From Setomelanomma holmii (lineage: Eukaryota; Ascomycota; Dothideomycetes; Pleosporales; Phaeosphaeriaceae), in the NCBI GenBank assembly GCA_010015745.1, contig ML978216.1, forward strand, positions 138,413-202,412: a stretch of 64,000 bases of DNA, read 5' to 3'. Below the pieces are notes generated by a model, which made no database searches, was not told the DNA's origin, and saw only the letters and a program-made list of their open reading frames with translations. The translations under genes and the position numbers were made by a program. Below, piece by piece: positions 46,555-58,030 of the stretch; positions within the stretch are counted from its first letter, which is position 1, and each line of letters begins with the position of its first letter.

Positions 46555-47533
46555 ACTCCGGGATGCACTATCAATGATGTTGTCGCTTTTTGCGGTAAGA
46601 TGTCTCCTAAGTTGGTAAAGCGTTTACGGTGCCATCGAGAACTTGGTCAGTGGCAGTATCGCGGAGGTAAGGCGTTGCAGGAGTGGATGTTTGAGGTGAG
46701 TCGAATTCGCATTCTGAGAGCTGGGATATGCGGTACGGCGTCCGTGCCTAAACGAGCTTCGGTAGAAGCATGAAACCTGGCTACGAGATTTTGGCAACTG
46801 CTGCACGCAGCCTCCGAGCATTGTAGATGAATGCGACAGGCACCTGCAGCATTGAGTTTTGCCGACAGGTCGCTCTGTCCCTCAGTAACCTCTTGGTCCA
46901 CCAAGCTTCAACATATCAAGCAGGCCATCTACAACGTGCTCACTCACGCTTTTTAGCATGTCGCATATGAGAAGCTCGAAGGTGGGTGTGATGACGTAGT
47001 GCGGGGTTACGTAGTCAGAACCTTGCAAGTTGCAAGTATACAAAGAAGCTCAGCATTACGAATTCACAGCCGTGTATGCGGCATTTGTCTTTGTTCTTGC
47101 TAGCCGATTAGATTCCTTGTACACATCTAGTTCCCACATGGTATAGCTTCAAGGAGTTCAGGCGCGGCCCTGGGAAGTCGATAAGCACTATCAAGCTTCT
47201 CCAAGCTTTTCCAAGCTTTTGCGCACGCTCTGTCATTTGTTCTTGGTTCTAGCGTCTAGAAACAAGCTTTCCATGCGCCACAGCTGACGCCACGAAGTCC
47301 CTTGCGGTACTGTTCGGGTGCCTGCCCCGAATACGAATGGTCGAGTTCGGGCATTCGCCTTGGAAGCAGGGTCTCTCCTCGGCTCGAACGGCACACAGCG
47401 GCGTCATCTGTCCGCTCCACATCTGTGACCCTTCCAAGGGTCTCCAACGTCATTTCGACGGAAGCGTTTAGCGACGCGTGTTCGTAGCGGAGAAGCTCAA
47501 CACCATTTATGCCTGGCCCCAAGTTTTTTCAAG
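46555..47533. other. Intergenic, PLD-gene upstream region
   Basis: No motif-bearing frame. Contains a short tandem AAGCTT-type repeat (47190-47219). The 3' end is the presumed promoter of the phospholipase-D-like gene. Confidence 0.45.
47190..47219. repeat. Three CCAAGCTT-like tandem units
   Basis: The sequence CAAGCTT recurs three times about every 10 bases, with TTCTCC/TTTTCC spacers, roughly 330 bp upstream of the PLD-like gene. It could be a transcription-factor cluster or simple repetition. Confidence 0.5.
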
Positions 47534-49483
47534 ATGGATTACATCTGGCTCTCAATCTTCCTGATCGTCATCTCATCTGTATACCTTTACTACCGCCTTC
47601 CCGGACGTCCGCCCATGATCATGGCACTTCGACTCTCTGACAACATAAAAGCACTTTGCACTGCATCTTCCAGCGTATCCAGTGAGCTCGCCAAAGACCC
47701 CACTAAATCAGCTGGTCACCTCGCCAAAAGTCTATACGGAAGTAATCATCCTGCGACCTCTCCTCTGCCCTTACCTGCCGACCGACAACCTGTGTCAGCA
47801 GAAGAGCTCGATCGCGCACGCTCGTGCGGTAATTGGGGGAATGCAGAACCAAGCGAACTCTTCCTGCGATGTTTTCACGACGCACTGTGCGCCTTGGAAC
47901 ACGATCCCCTTGCTGGCATGGTTTCGCCTAGTTTGATAGGCAGCACAGGAACTATTCCTCTGACTATCATTGCACCACTGCCAGACATTGTCAGACATAT
48001 GTCGAACCTGATCGTGCGCGCTGAGCATGAGATCTTTCTCGCGACAAACTTTTGGATCAAGTCTGATGCCTCTCGTCTCATCACTGACGCCCTCCTCGAG
48101 CTTTCTAAGCGTGCCGGCTCACGAAACCAAAGAGTGACCGTGAAGATCATGTACGACCGCGGCAACATCAAACAAGTTCTAGACAACCACCAAATCATGA
48201 CCGTAGAGCAATACACCGGCCCTATGGTGCAACTTCCTTCCCCTTCCGACATTCCGCATATCGACATGGAGGTGCAGAACTTTCATCGTCCACTACTCGG
48301 GACATTTCACGCCAAGTACATGGTTGTGGATCGAAAGATTGCCGTCGTTCAAAGTAACAACATTCAAGACAACGATAATCTGGAGATGATGACGCGTCTG
48401 GAAGGCCCAATCGTGGACTCATTGTATGACACTGCACTCTTGAGCTGGGAGAAAGAATTCAAGCCTGCACTCCCATGCCTAGGAATTCCAGCAACAAGTT
48501 CCGAGTTCAGTGCGTTCAACGACCCTGCATTTCAATTGCTGTTTGACGAGCGCGGCAATGGATTCCAGTATGCAGACGCAATCGCAAACGGAGATGCGAT
48601 ACTACCAATGCATGCCCCAGGCGACCCCCATTACGACCCGGACATCGCCTCTGAGATTCGACGCCTATCTTCAAATCTGAAAGCCGCATCTAGTGAATCT
48701 CAAATAGAGCCTATAACCCGCCATCTCAGTAAGCGCACCACCTCTCGCGTCCAGATCATAACTAACTTCGCGCCAGATCTAAGCATGAAGCAAACCACAC
48801 CCAGCAACGTCCCAGCCGTAGACTCCATTGCTTTCTCACCCTTGATCCCACATACTCCACATGCATCCTTCCCCATGGCTCTCGTGAACCGTGCTCCCTA
48901 TGGCGCCCCAAACAACTCCTCTCTCATCGTGCCGCAAAACCTCGCCTGGCTATCGGCAATCCGGCACGCGCAACACCACATCTTCATCCAGACGCCCAAT
49001 CTCAACGCACGACCCTTGATCCCCGCATTACTCGATGCGGTGCGCCGGGGCGTGAAAGTGGATTACTATGTGTGTCTGGGGTACAACGACTCCGGCGAGC
49101 TACTACCGGGGCAAGGTGGCATCAATGAGATGGTCGCATCATCCTTGTACACATCCTTGTCTGAGCCTGAAGACGCCGAGGCTAGGAGGAGGCTGAAGGT
49201 TTATTATTACGTAGCGAAAGATCAGACGGAACCGATTCACAATCAGTTCAAGAAACGAAGTTGTCACATCAAGCTGCTGATAGCGGATGGACACGTAGGT
49301 ATCCAGGGTAACGGGAACCAGGACACGCAGAGTTGGTGCCATAGCATGGAAGTCAATGTTATGATCGATAGCAGGGAGATTTGTGAGACATGGTTGGAAG
49401 GCATCGATCGGAATCAGAGTCAGTACTCCTTCACCAGCCGTCTGCTTATTCAGGAACAACGTGCTAATCTCTTCGTGTTGTAG
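47534..49483 (+). CDS. Phospholipase-D-like HKD phosphodiesterase
   Basis: Single-exon protein of 649 residues. A short N-terminal membrane anchor (IWLSIFLIVISSVYLYY, residues 4-20) precedes two PLD repeats, each with an HxK(x4)D active-site motif: HAKYMVVDRK near residue 259, followed by QSNNIQDNDNLEMM, and HIKLLIADGH near residue 578, followed by GNGNQDTQSWCHSMEVNV. The two-repeat, His-Lys-Asp layout defines the PLD superfamily; the exact substrate (phosphatidylcholine, cardiolipin or another phosphodiester) cannot be told. It lacks PX and PH domains, so it is not Spo14. A C-terminal tail follows the second repeat. Intact frame, ATG at 47534 just after a Pro/Gly region; it begins the anchor helix. 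Confidence 0.88.
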   Translation: MDYIWLSIFLIVISSVYLYYRLPGRPPMIMALRLSDNIKALCTASSSVSSELAKDPTKSAGHLAKSLYGSNHPATSPLPLPADRQPVSAEELDRARSCGNWGNAEPSELFLRCFHDALCALEHDPLAGMVSPSLIGSTGTIPLTIIAPLPDIVRHMSNLIVRAEHEIFLATNFWIKSDASRLITDALLELSKRAGSRNQRVTVKIMYDRGNIKQVLDNHQIMTVEQYTGPMVQLPSPSDIPHIDMEVQNFHRPLLGTFHAKYMVVDRKIAVVQSNNIQDNDNLEMMTRLEGPIVDSLYDTALLSWEKEFKPALPCLGIPATSSEFSAFNDPAFQLLFDERGNGFQYADAIANGDAILPMHAPGDPHYDPDIASEIRRLSSNLKAASSESQIEPITRHLSKRTTSRVQIITNFAPDLSMKQTTPSNVPAVDSIAFSPLIPHTPHASFPMALVNRAPYGAPNNSSLIVPQNLAWLSAIRHAQHHIFIQTPNLNARPLIPALLDAVRRGVKVDYYVCLGYNDSGELLPGQGGINEMVASSLYTSLSEPEDAEARRRLKVYYYVAKDQTEPIHNQFKKRSCHIKLLIADGHVGIQGNGNQDTQSWCHSMEVNVMIDSREICETWLEGIDRNQSQYSFTSRLLIQEQRANLFVL

Positions 49484-50101
49484 ACACAGCTCTATACGGT
49501 CTAGCATCGGATGTTGACGGTATCTGGCGCTCCCCAACAACGAACGAGGAAGTGAAGGGTGCAATTGGCAAAAACCCAGGAAGATTTTCGTGGGCAAAGG
49601 GCGTTGTGGGCGCTGTACAACGAGTCCGAGGTTCGAAGCCTACTGCAAAAGCGTGATACCATGTAGATGTTTACAAGCTGATTCACGAATATGTAGGAGC
49701 TTACGGCGTATTGAATTAGCCGTGTGCATGGAGACGGAACATTTCGCTCCTTCTACAAAGCTTGAGATATTTAATTGTTGACGACATAAGAATGTGGAAG
49801 AAGTTGTCGGATCGACCAAAGGTCTTATATGGAGTAATCGAAAGTCGCACAGTGTACAGGAATGCGCTTCGGTAACATTATGTCACTTCAGAAGCACGAG
49901 TGACACATCTCATGAGTAGTTCGGTCCAGACTCGATTGTGGCTCTTATCCAAATGAAATTTCCAGCCGACGAAGCTTTTCGCACAGGCCTTTTGTGTCCT
50001 AGCAGTGACATACGCAGTCATTTCCGCTTCAAGCTCGTAAATCTTGTCCAGGCTTAAGCATGCCACCTGTCTCAAGTCCAGTCTCACTATCGGTGGCTGC
50101 A
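49484..50101. other. Intergenic, convergent 3' regions
   Basis: Convergent 3' ends of the PLD-like gene and the SDR gene. Nothing else recognised; a tRNA T-loop-like GTTCGAAGCC at about 49631 lacks the rest of a tRNA. Confidence 0.45.
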
Positions 50102-51294
50102 TCAGCCCTGCATCTCAATGCCTCCCGAGCAATGTATTACCTCGCCAGTGCAATACGACCCGAGCGGTGAAGCAAGATGCACGTACGCGCCCGCAATTTC
50201 AACTGGCATGCCGGGCCTATTCAACGGGCATGCGCCAACACCAAGTGAATTCATAGCGTCCGCAGGGTTGTTCTTCGTGGCTGGCTGTAATGGTGTCCAG
50301 CTTCTTGATGTCAGCGTCCGTCGTTTTGTGCATCTCGCTACGATTTATCCGCTTACATGATACCCGGCGCAACTGCATTCACCCTAATCCCATTCTTCGC
50401 CTGCTGCTGCGCAAGGCCACGCGTGAACGTCGCGATTGCGCCCTTTGTCGAGGCATAGTCCAGCAGCGTTGGATTGCTCATGTACGCCGCGACCGAACTA
50501 CTGTTGACAATCGAGTCGCCGCGCTTCATATGCTTGAGTGCATACTTCGTCATAGCAAACATGGAGATGACATTTGTTTGGAACGTCTTCTCCGTGACAT
50601 CGAGGTCGATCTCGGTGATGTCGAGACACATTTCTTGCATGGCAGCTGCGGAGTACATTAATCTTTGATCATGTCGAGACGTGGGTGAGAGGTTACCGTT
50701 GTTTACAAGCACGTTCAACTTCCCAAAAGCCTTCATATGTCCTTCAACAGCCTTTTGACAATTCTCCCTTACCTTCAAATCGAATTGCATCAAATTCGCT
50801 TTCTGTCCCGCTTCTTCAATCTTCTGCTTCACGTACTGCGCATCCTCTTCCTCCTCGGGCAAACACACAATACTAACATCCGCACCCTCTCGCGCGAACA
50901 AGATTGCGACTGACCTTCCAATGCCCGAGTCGCCACCAGTAATGAGCGCAGCTTTGCCTTTGAGCAGACCACGGCCTTCGTACTCTTTCAGGTAAGGCTT
51001 CTGATTCTCGTCCCAGAACTCAAGACGTGTCCACTCAGCCTTTTGCTTTGTGGCTGCATCGAGACCAGGTCCGCCGCTTTGTGATTGTGCGGTGATGGAA
51101 GTTGCTGGGTAAGCGGTGATTGGCGCTTCTTGGTCGCTCATTCTGGCGAATGTAGCGGTGAATGTGCGTCGAGTGTGCTGTGGTATATAGACGCGTGTTT
51201 GTGAAACGAGTCGCGAGAATTGCACGATGGATGATCGGAATATATTCGAAATTTGGGGCTGCTTGTGTTGTAGATGTAGATGGAAGGATTGCAT
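50102..51294 (-). CDS. Short-chain dehydrogenase/reductase, intact, with possible dual targeting
   Basis: NAD(P)-dependent oxidoreductase of the classical SDR fold with the N-terminal extension seen in YghA-like enzymes (EFWDENQKPYLKEYEGRG). Exons 51294-50697, 50645-50357 and 50300-50102 (introns 51 and 56 nt) give 361 residues. Marks: GGDSGIGR nucleotide-binding loop at residues 120-127, NNAAMQEM after the first splice, catalytic Ser in IVNSSSVAAY, and YASTKGA with the catalytic Tyr and Lys. The last exon completes the fold with WTPLQPATKNNPAD, LNRPGMPVEIAGAYVHLAS and TGEVIHCSGG. Two starts are plausible: residue 1 gives a 51-residue Arg/Ser/Gln-rich, acid-free leader suggestive of mitochondria, while residue 52 (51141) gives a 310-residue cytosolic form. 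Substrate unknown. Confidence 0.87.
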
Positions 51295-51545
51295 TTGCGC
51301 GTGAGGTCATGCATCGTCATTGGTCAGTTCCAGGGTGCCAACATACCACGAACGTCAGTCCGCGGGATGTTCATCAGTTGGAGTAGGTAAGGAAAACATT
51401 GCGAAGTAGAGAATCTACTTTATTCGACCTCGCAAGTTTGGAGGATGTTATGGAAGTCCAAACATACTTTTTGAGCGATATCTAAACAACTTTTACACAC
51501 AGGACCAAGTCCCCGTGTTGTTGTTGACACTATCTAGGCTTCATT
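51295..51545. other. Short gap
   Basis: Upstream region of the SDR gene and 3' end of the MFS remnant; no motif. Confidence 0.4.
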
Positions 51546-52945
51546 CTAATTTGCAACCTTGTTTTCATTCTGTGCGATGGGAGCAGGAAACTCGCGTAAA
51601 TCACGACGCTCATCGGGCAGCTTGTCATCAATGCTGGTGCGAGCAGCAAGCTGCTCAGCTGCGCCACGCGCAAAATCGCGATACTCGGAGCTCGTGCCTA
51701 GCCTGAAGCCAAGGTAGATGGTCATCAAGAAGGTTGTACAGAGCATGCCGAATACGGTCCAGTTGCCCATAGGGTAATTCGGGCCGTCGGTGCTCGGGGA
51801 CAAGAATGGGGCGCCGATTCCTCCACAGTTCGAGATGGCGATGGTCACACCGGTAGCCAATGCAGTTGCTGTGGATCCAGAGACAGTGGCGGTGCGATGA
51901 GCCAAGAAAGGCATGACCGCAGAGTTCGTGCAGGCGATCAGGAACACGGCGACGTAGCGACCAATCCAGTTCTTTACCAGCGCCAGAATCAGATATCCAC
52001 TGCCAACGAGCGCCAATCCAGCAAGCGCGTGTCGGATGCGCTCCCTAGAGTAGTCAGAGTGTATGCAGTTGCTCAAGATGATCAGTAGACCGAATACATT
52101 CGGTGGCACAGTGAGCAGCTGGCCGACGTAGCCTTTGAAGCCGAGATTCTCAACGATAGTGGGCGAGAAATAGCTGAAGCTGTTCAAGCTGTTGACCATG
52201 AAGAAATAGCCAAGCGCATAAACCCAGAACACCGGATCGAGAAGTGTCTGCTTCGCGATCTTAGGGCTAAAGGTCTTATCTTCCTTATTGGGAGAATGGT
52301 CCCATGCGAGCAACTGCGAACGCGCGTTCTTCCTCGGTGAAGAACTTTGCATCTTGAGGATAGTTGGGCATCCAGATCCAGACGAGGATGCCGAACAAGA
52401 CGTCCGGGATACTGGTGAGGATGAAGAGCCATTGCCATCCAGCGAGATTAGCCTTGCCGTTCAGGAAGGAGATTCCCGTCGCGAGTAGACCGCTGAAAGC
52501 ACCAGCAACGGCAACAGATCCTGCGAAGATTGCTAGACGTGTGGCTCGCTCCGATGGCTTGTACCAATAGCAAAGATACATGACGACGCCTGCAACATGT
52601 TAGCTACCGCCCAGCAGGCTTATTTAATCGTGTGTACGCACCTGGGAAGAAGCCTGCCTCAGCCACGCCAAGGAAGAAACGGACCGCCAAAAGACCACCA
52701 AAGGTCGACACGGCCGAAGTGCAGATCGTGATAATACCCCAGGAGATCATGATGCGACCAATCCAAACCGATGGCGAGAAGTACTTCATGAAGAAATTGC
52801 TGGGTGCCTCGAAGATGACATATGGGACGAAGAACACCGCGACTGCAATGTTATACCGCATGCCTTTGAGACCAAGTTCGGTTGAGATGTTGCTCCCTGG
52901 AACGTCGTTGTTGAGCGTTCGAGCATTGCCAAGAGTGAGACCGAG
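51546..52945 (-). pseudogene. MFS transporter (anion:cation symporter type), 5' truncated and frameshifted
   Basis: Major facilitator of the Dal5/ACS group, which imports small organic anions. Coding begins abruptly at about 52945 with NARTLNNDVPGSN and continues RYNIAVAVFFVPYVIFEAPSNF and RFFLGVAEAGFFPG. A clean intron (52590-52641) leads to VVMYLCYWYKPSERATR and the middle loop. Near 52286-52297 the frame changes after ARMGPFS and resumes as PNKEDKTFSPKIAKQ, with the last six membrane segments to 51546. A one-base deletion explains the change. The first membrane helix and the family's N-terminal cytosolic part are missing: no start codon is found upstream. The body would otherwise be complete to the C-terminal tail. 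See the MFS N-terminal fragment at 57743-58030. Confidence 0.72.
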
Positions 52946-53397
52946 AATGCGCCCGATCCGGCATCGGATGCTTCGCGAAAAACGCGTCCGACGTGCATCG
53001 CATGAGGCTGACCGGATATCTCAGGACTTGGCTGTGTCATCTCAGCCACCCTGTCCGGTACGTGGCATTTGATGCGTTCTACGTGGGTGATGTTGCGTTG
53101 TGGCGTGCATGTTGCGTACAGCGGAAGAGGACTGGATGAAGGCGCGGAGAAACGTGGAGTGGAGTTTTGGCGAAGCCGGGCCCATCGACCCGATCCCTGC
53201 CGACCGCCCTCGAGACGAGCAACACGAGATGCAGACAACTGGATTGGCAATTGTCGTTGAACATGATATGATGTTATCTGGAAAGACCTTACACGTGTAT
53301 TGTTTTCGCAGATGACATGCTCAGGACACCCTCACAACATGCAACCACCAGCTGGACTACAACAAAGATGTTGCCATCCCGGTCACCAAATCGCATA
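52946..53397. other. Gap between the MFS and SDR remnants
   Basis: About 450 bp upstream of the truncated MFS body; no coding that would supply its missing N-terminus was seen. Confidence 0.4.
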
Positions 53398-54110
53398 TCA
53401 GCCATCGACAATGATCTCGCTGCCTGTCACGTAGCTACTCGCATCGCTGACGAGCCAAACAGCGCCGCCCCGGAACTCCTCCGGCTTCGGAACCCTCGCC
53501 ATTGGAATGTCGTTGACCCACTGCTTGCTCAGCTTCTCCGTCTCTTCACCTTCGTTTGCCTCAGTCTGGCCGTAGGCTGGTGATAGCGCATTTGCATATC
53601 TCATGCAGCGCCCACTCCGATGCTAACGACTTCGTGAGATGGGCAGATGCAGCCGTGGAAGCGTTGTACGCGGATTGCTTCTGGGGTCTGTTGACAATCG
53701 AACCGGACATCGAGGAGACGTGAGAATGCGGCCGTCGACTTTGTTGTCAATCCACCACTTTCCGGTGGCACGGGAGGAAAGCAAGGTCCTATGAGATTGA
53801 CGTCGATCGTCTTCTTGAAGTCCTCATAGGGATAGTCCTCATTAAGTGCGCCGCCCGTGATCCCTGCATTCGTAACGAGGATGTCGACCTTGCCGAACTC
53901 CTTGACAATGCTATCCCAGGTTTTCTTGACTGCATCCTCGGATGATGTATCGCATTTGTAGCCGTGGACGGAAGGCTCGGGTGAACCGGCTCTTTTGGCT
54001 TCTTTGATCAGAGTCTGACACGATTCATCAGCGAATTGTTGCTGGAGAGCCACGACTGCACCATGGGCACCGGAGAGGGTGAGGCAGCAAGGATCTGTTG
54101 GCCAAGACCT
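53398..54110 (-). pseudogene. Short-chain dehydrogenase pseudogene
   Basis: Classical SDR close to fungal sorbose-reductase/gluconate-dehydrogenase types. Reading on the minus strand: GQQILAA near the cofactor loop, GAVVALQQQFADESCQ, DILVTNAGITGGALNED and VNLIGP in one frame; then, after a frame change near 53790, LLSSRATGKWWIDNKVDGRI, SMSGSIVNRPQKQSAYNAST, with the YxxxK lysine replaced by Thr; then a further frame change to ALSPAYGQTEANEG and the end WLVSDASSYVTGSEIIVDG at 53398. At least two frameshifts and the missing catalytic Lys make it inactive. The start is not defined. Lies between the MFS remnant and the alpha/beta-hydrolase remnant, all on the minus strand. Confidence 0.7.
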
Positions 54111-56717
54111 TGCGATGCGCTGGCCCCATCGTCAATCTTAGATGTATGCCGTCAATTGATATTCAAGCATACCCAGTCAATAGGAGATTATCAGCGGTCG
54201 TGCAATGGCCCAGAGAACTTCTCAGACTTGCTAACAGCAACCTTGCCTTCTAGCGAGAACGCGGGCAAAGTTCTACACTGATTGTGAGCATACCGGGAGC
54301 CAAAATTCGCGAGTCGAGAGACGCTTGGGAAGGCGCGCCTCAGAGCTGAGTTGGCAACGTACGATGGCATTCTGCGACGCTTTCGACAGCGCTCTTGTTC
54401 TGGAGCTGAACGTTGGAGTCCGATGTGACCGAATGTTAGAAGAGAATGAAGTTGTGTCGCAGTTTCTCATGTGGTTTATTTGAGAGAACACCCGAGGTCG
54501 TACCTGCGATAGTCTGACGTCGCGCGCGCGTCAATGCTTGCGGCAGAGTCCTCGGACCCATCCTCGATGCACGATGCACACAGGATCATGATTATGATCA
54601 GTGCAAGACATAATGACACGCAGGAGACAAATCCATTCGAAGAAAAAGGAAAAATGCGAGCAGGCTGGAACGGCTGACGCAATCGAGGATGTTGGGAGAG
54701 AGGAAACTAGGCCATCTTGCAGGGGCAGCCAGTAAATTCCCAGATTGAAGAGAAGATGATGGTATTGAATGTTTGATTGACTTCGAGTACTTGCTAATAA
54801 CTTGCAATGACCCAGGCCGTAGCCTCGAGGGTATGGTATCTCTTTGTTGGCTCGATGCTTTACATGACGACGCACCAGCAGGACTCGTCGCAACCGCAGC
54901 AGTCGCAGCTCTCGCCGCACGAGAGGACGGGGGCGGGCTTAATGATGGAAGAGACGGAGGAGGCGACGGAGCCAGGCATGTTGATGTGGTTTCGGTGAGA
55001 TATATGGGAATGCTGCGATAAAGTCAATCATGGTATTGTGTATGAGCGCAGTGAGCTTACGAGTGGAGTTTGTTGTCGAAGTATACGAGTGGAAATTGGT
55101 GTATGGATTGAAGTGAATAGTGGAGGATCGGGAGGCGCGAGGTCTTTATGCTACGAGGAGACAAACGGGGCCAGATTGGTTTCGGTCACCTACCACGGTC
55201 CTGCGCTGTATGTCATAGCCCTTTTCAGTAAGCCCCAGTAATCGAGGTCCGTGGTTGGTGCCGCTCAACCGTTCTCGCCGGTCTTCACCCTGAGCTGTGC
55301 AGCTACAAGGTCGTTTGCATGCTTCATCTACTGGCCACAAAGCCTCCACGCACCGCCTCCTACCGCGTTCTGCGTCGCGGTAACGCCTCAGGTCCAATCC
55401 CCAGAGGCGCAGATAATGAAAGGTAACGTGGCGTCGTGGCTCAGCTGAACTTGCACTGTAGCAGCTCGTGCCATTGGCTAGATATCGGCCGTATTCGTAA
55501 ACTTGGTGCGTCCAGACGTTTCGAACATGCATGCTGACAGGGATCTGATTGCGCGGTTAAGCATGGACAAGCTTTCATACCCTGGAAAATGCCTCACAAA
55601 AGCAAGGCACAAGCCTTGCCAAGCTCATGGTCGCTCCTTGGCTGTGAGTGGTTCAGCGCAGATTCCTGGCTTACGCATGTTGTCGCTGCATGTGGCACAG
55701 TCGGCATCCAGGTGTGACAGATGATTGGTATGGAATGATGTCGTTGTGCAGCAGCTGCGTAAGCGTTGCGCATGCGGACCACAGCCTGACTGAACACAAT
55801 CCGGGTGTCCCAAATGCGATGATCCGTTGCATGACGTATTGAGCGAGCATATCAATGGCTGCTAGATCGAAAGGATTGGATCCAATTTCCCTCAGCTATG
55901 GCTGTATGCTTTTCTGAACCAGAGCTTCGTGGAGGGCAGCTGGAGCGATTCGGCCCGTCGCGCTCGTCGGAGGGTGACTCCGGCCACAAACCTTATGCAG
56001 AGACCACGGGATGATTTGGAAGGCCATGCATCAATTCCGTTTGGTGCTTCGTTGGCTGGACTTCGAGCGCAAGCCACTTTACTTACCTTATGAATTTGGG
56101 GTGTGCGTGGTTGGATGTTGAAATTGTGAGGCAGGTGTTGTGATGAACGGGCAGAATGGTCGGCAGTCGCGGACTTGCTAGCAATGTGTAGCTGTGGCTT
56201 CCACTCTCCGCACTTTGTCTCTTCGCAACACCACGTCTGCCTTGTCTTGCGCACGACATATGAGATTCCCAATGAAAGTCTCCCGAATGTTCCTTTCTCA
56301 AGTATCTTTGGCAATTTCAGATCATTCGCCGAGGTTACAGCTCGCTCACAAGCGCTTGATGCTACAGCAACACCCCGGGACATAGGTGAGCCTAGCACCA
56401 TAACAAACGATCAGTCGTACCCTCAAACCGCAACATTCTGCGTCCTGTTCACGACGGAGTCGATAGGCACATTGAGCTGTGGCTACATGATTGGCAGGTA
56501 CAGCTTCGCGAAGACCAGTCCACACCATCTTGGCGACGCTATTCTACAGCCTACAGTATGCTTTCAATAATAGCCTTGTCGAATTTTGCAGTCGAAGCAA
56601 GCTGTTCCCACCTTCGGAACCCGCGTGGAAGGCCAGGATACTTATGCACCCTTGTGCAGACACTAGATTGCACAGCTGGTTAGCGGATTTCTCGAACCCT
56701 GATGAGTGTGCGATCAC
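54111..56717. other. Long stretch without a supported gene
   Basis: About 2.6 kb with scattered short frames on both strands (for example 54531-54920, 55146-55532, 55892-56401) and no family motif. I saw no repeat or RNA gene. It may hold decayed cluster genes. Confidence 0.45.
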
Positions 56718-57586
56718 TCACGAGAGGTTCTCTAATTTTTTCGTAGGTATGAGTCCGTCGTCTCTCAAAGGTTCGGCACCCGCCACCAAGATGGTTGTCT
56801 TAGGCCAGCCGCGCAGTTCTTCACCGGACAGCAAAGGAATATTCAGAAGTCGCTCTGTTGGATTAGCTCCGAAAAGGCTACTGAAAAGCTCCAGACGTTC
56901 GGATGGGATAACTGGCGCGTCCTTATTCTGGATCTTGGCCGATACCTCGCAAGATTTGAAGAGGTGGAACGGGTAGCTGTCAACGTGGACAAGCCATGGT
57001 ATACCGAGACAAGCACCAGAAATTTTACTAATGTATCCAGGCTGCCCTTCGGAGAGTTCCAACTCTTTCAGAATCACGCTGGCAGCGAGGGTTCAACCCG
57101 CTGAAATTCCCATCACTGCCAGCCCTTTCGAGCGAGATGACTCGACAATGTCTGTGTTATCGCGAATGTACTCGAACGCTCTCCAAGCATCATGCACTTG
57201 TGCGGGGCATTTATATTTTGGGTATGCCGATACATGACACTCAGCACAGCTGTGTTTGTCTCTTCTGCCACTCGACAGCAGAGAAAATCATCGGATGTCT
57301 CATCGCCGAGCAGGGATGGTAGTAAACTTGGAAACATGGTATCATCGAAAGAATCGAGTTCGAATGTCAGCACATGTTTCGCAAGACCCTCGACTGCGCG
57401 ATTGTCTGACATGTCCACCTCAAAAACAATTCTAGCTTTCCCGACGTTCGCCTTTTCCGCTTGTAGAGTTGACGGTGTAGCATTCTCAAAGTGTTTTCGG
57501 CGGAAGTTAATGACCGGCGTCTTGGAACCCCACGTTCGCGCCAAAACCATCGGCATTTGTGCTCGCTCAACACGCCGCAACATCAA
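56718..57586 (-). pseudogene. Alpha/beta hydrolase (HSL/esterase type) pseudogene
   Basis: Esterase/lipase of the alpha/beta-hydrolase-3 group. Readable blocks: the GDETSDDFLC and AEETNTAVLSVMYRHT region near the oxyanion hole (HGGG partly lost), YIRDNTDIVE, nucleophile elbow MGISAG followed directly by TGA (57095-57093) and then TLAASVILKEL in the same frame, and the C-terminal block NKDAPVIPSERLELF, NIPLLSGEELRGWPKTTI and AGAEPLRDDGLI, which holds the Asp region. Frames on either side of about 57235 differ, so a frameshift is also present. The stop falls inside the GxSAGG motif itself. Ends without the C-terminal His block at 56718. Confidence 0.68.
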
Positions 57587-57742
57587 CTTGATGCTACCGT
57601 CTCGTCATCAATATACCATGTTCATCATATCTCCGCTCCGCCAATGTGGCAGCCCCCGAAAAAAGAGACAAGGTAAGTTCATCTTGTAAACCACAACTGA
57701 TCCCGCAAGCACCAGCAACGTAAGATTGATATAGTTCATCAA

Positions 57743-58030
57743 TTATCTCGCAAATATAGCTGTAATTACTCTAGATACCGAGCCGAGATGCCTTACATAT
57801 GCTTGGTTCCGGAGTGCAGACGACAATAAGGACATGAGCATCGGCATGAGCCGCCAGTCCACCTTTCTGAAGGCCTTGTTGTGCTCCTTCTCAGAGAACT
57901 CGTACACGTATGTTGCATCGTCGTATGAAAGTCCTGCTCGTAGAGAATGCTCGAGATGCGTAGCCTCGACATACGGTGCCTTCTCGTCGACTTCGATGGT
58001 CTCGGGAGTTTCGGGCTTTTGTGTCGCCAT
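57743..58030 (-). pseudogene. MFS transporter N-terminal fragment
   Basis: ATG 58030 begins MATQKPETPETIEVDEKAPY, an acidic head, followed by the family's YEFSEKEHNKAFRKVDWRLM, which normally leads straight into membrane helix 1. After MPMLM the sequence loses similarity (LLSSALRNQAYVRHLG) and stops at 57743. This is the standard first exon of ACS/Dal5-type MFS genes, without its body. The body at 51546-52945, which lacks exactly this part, lies 4.8 kb downstream on the same strand. They may be two parts of one split gene or two different remnants. Confidence 0.6.

Noticed and set aside
49621..49660. T-loop-like GTTCGAAGCC resembling part of a tRNA
   Set aside because: The T-stem pairs badly and no acceptor, D-arm or anticodon arm lies at the right distance.
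54531..55532. Several 60-130 codon frames on both strands at 54.5-55.5 kb
   Set aside because: No recognisable motif and no consistent strand or splice structure.
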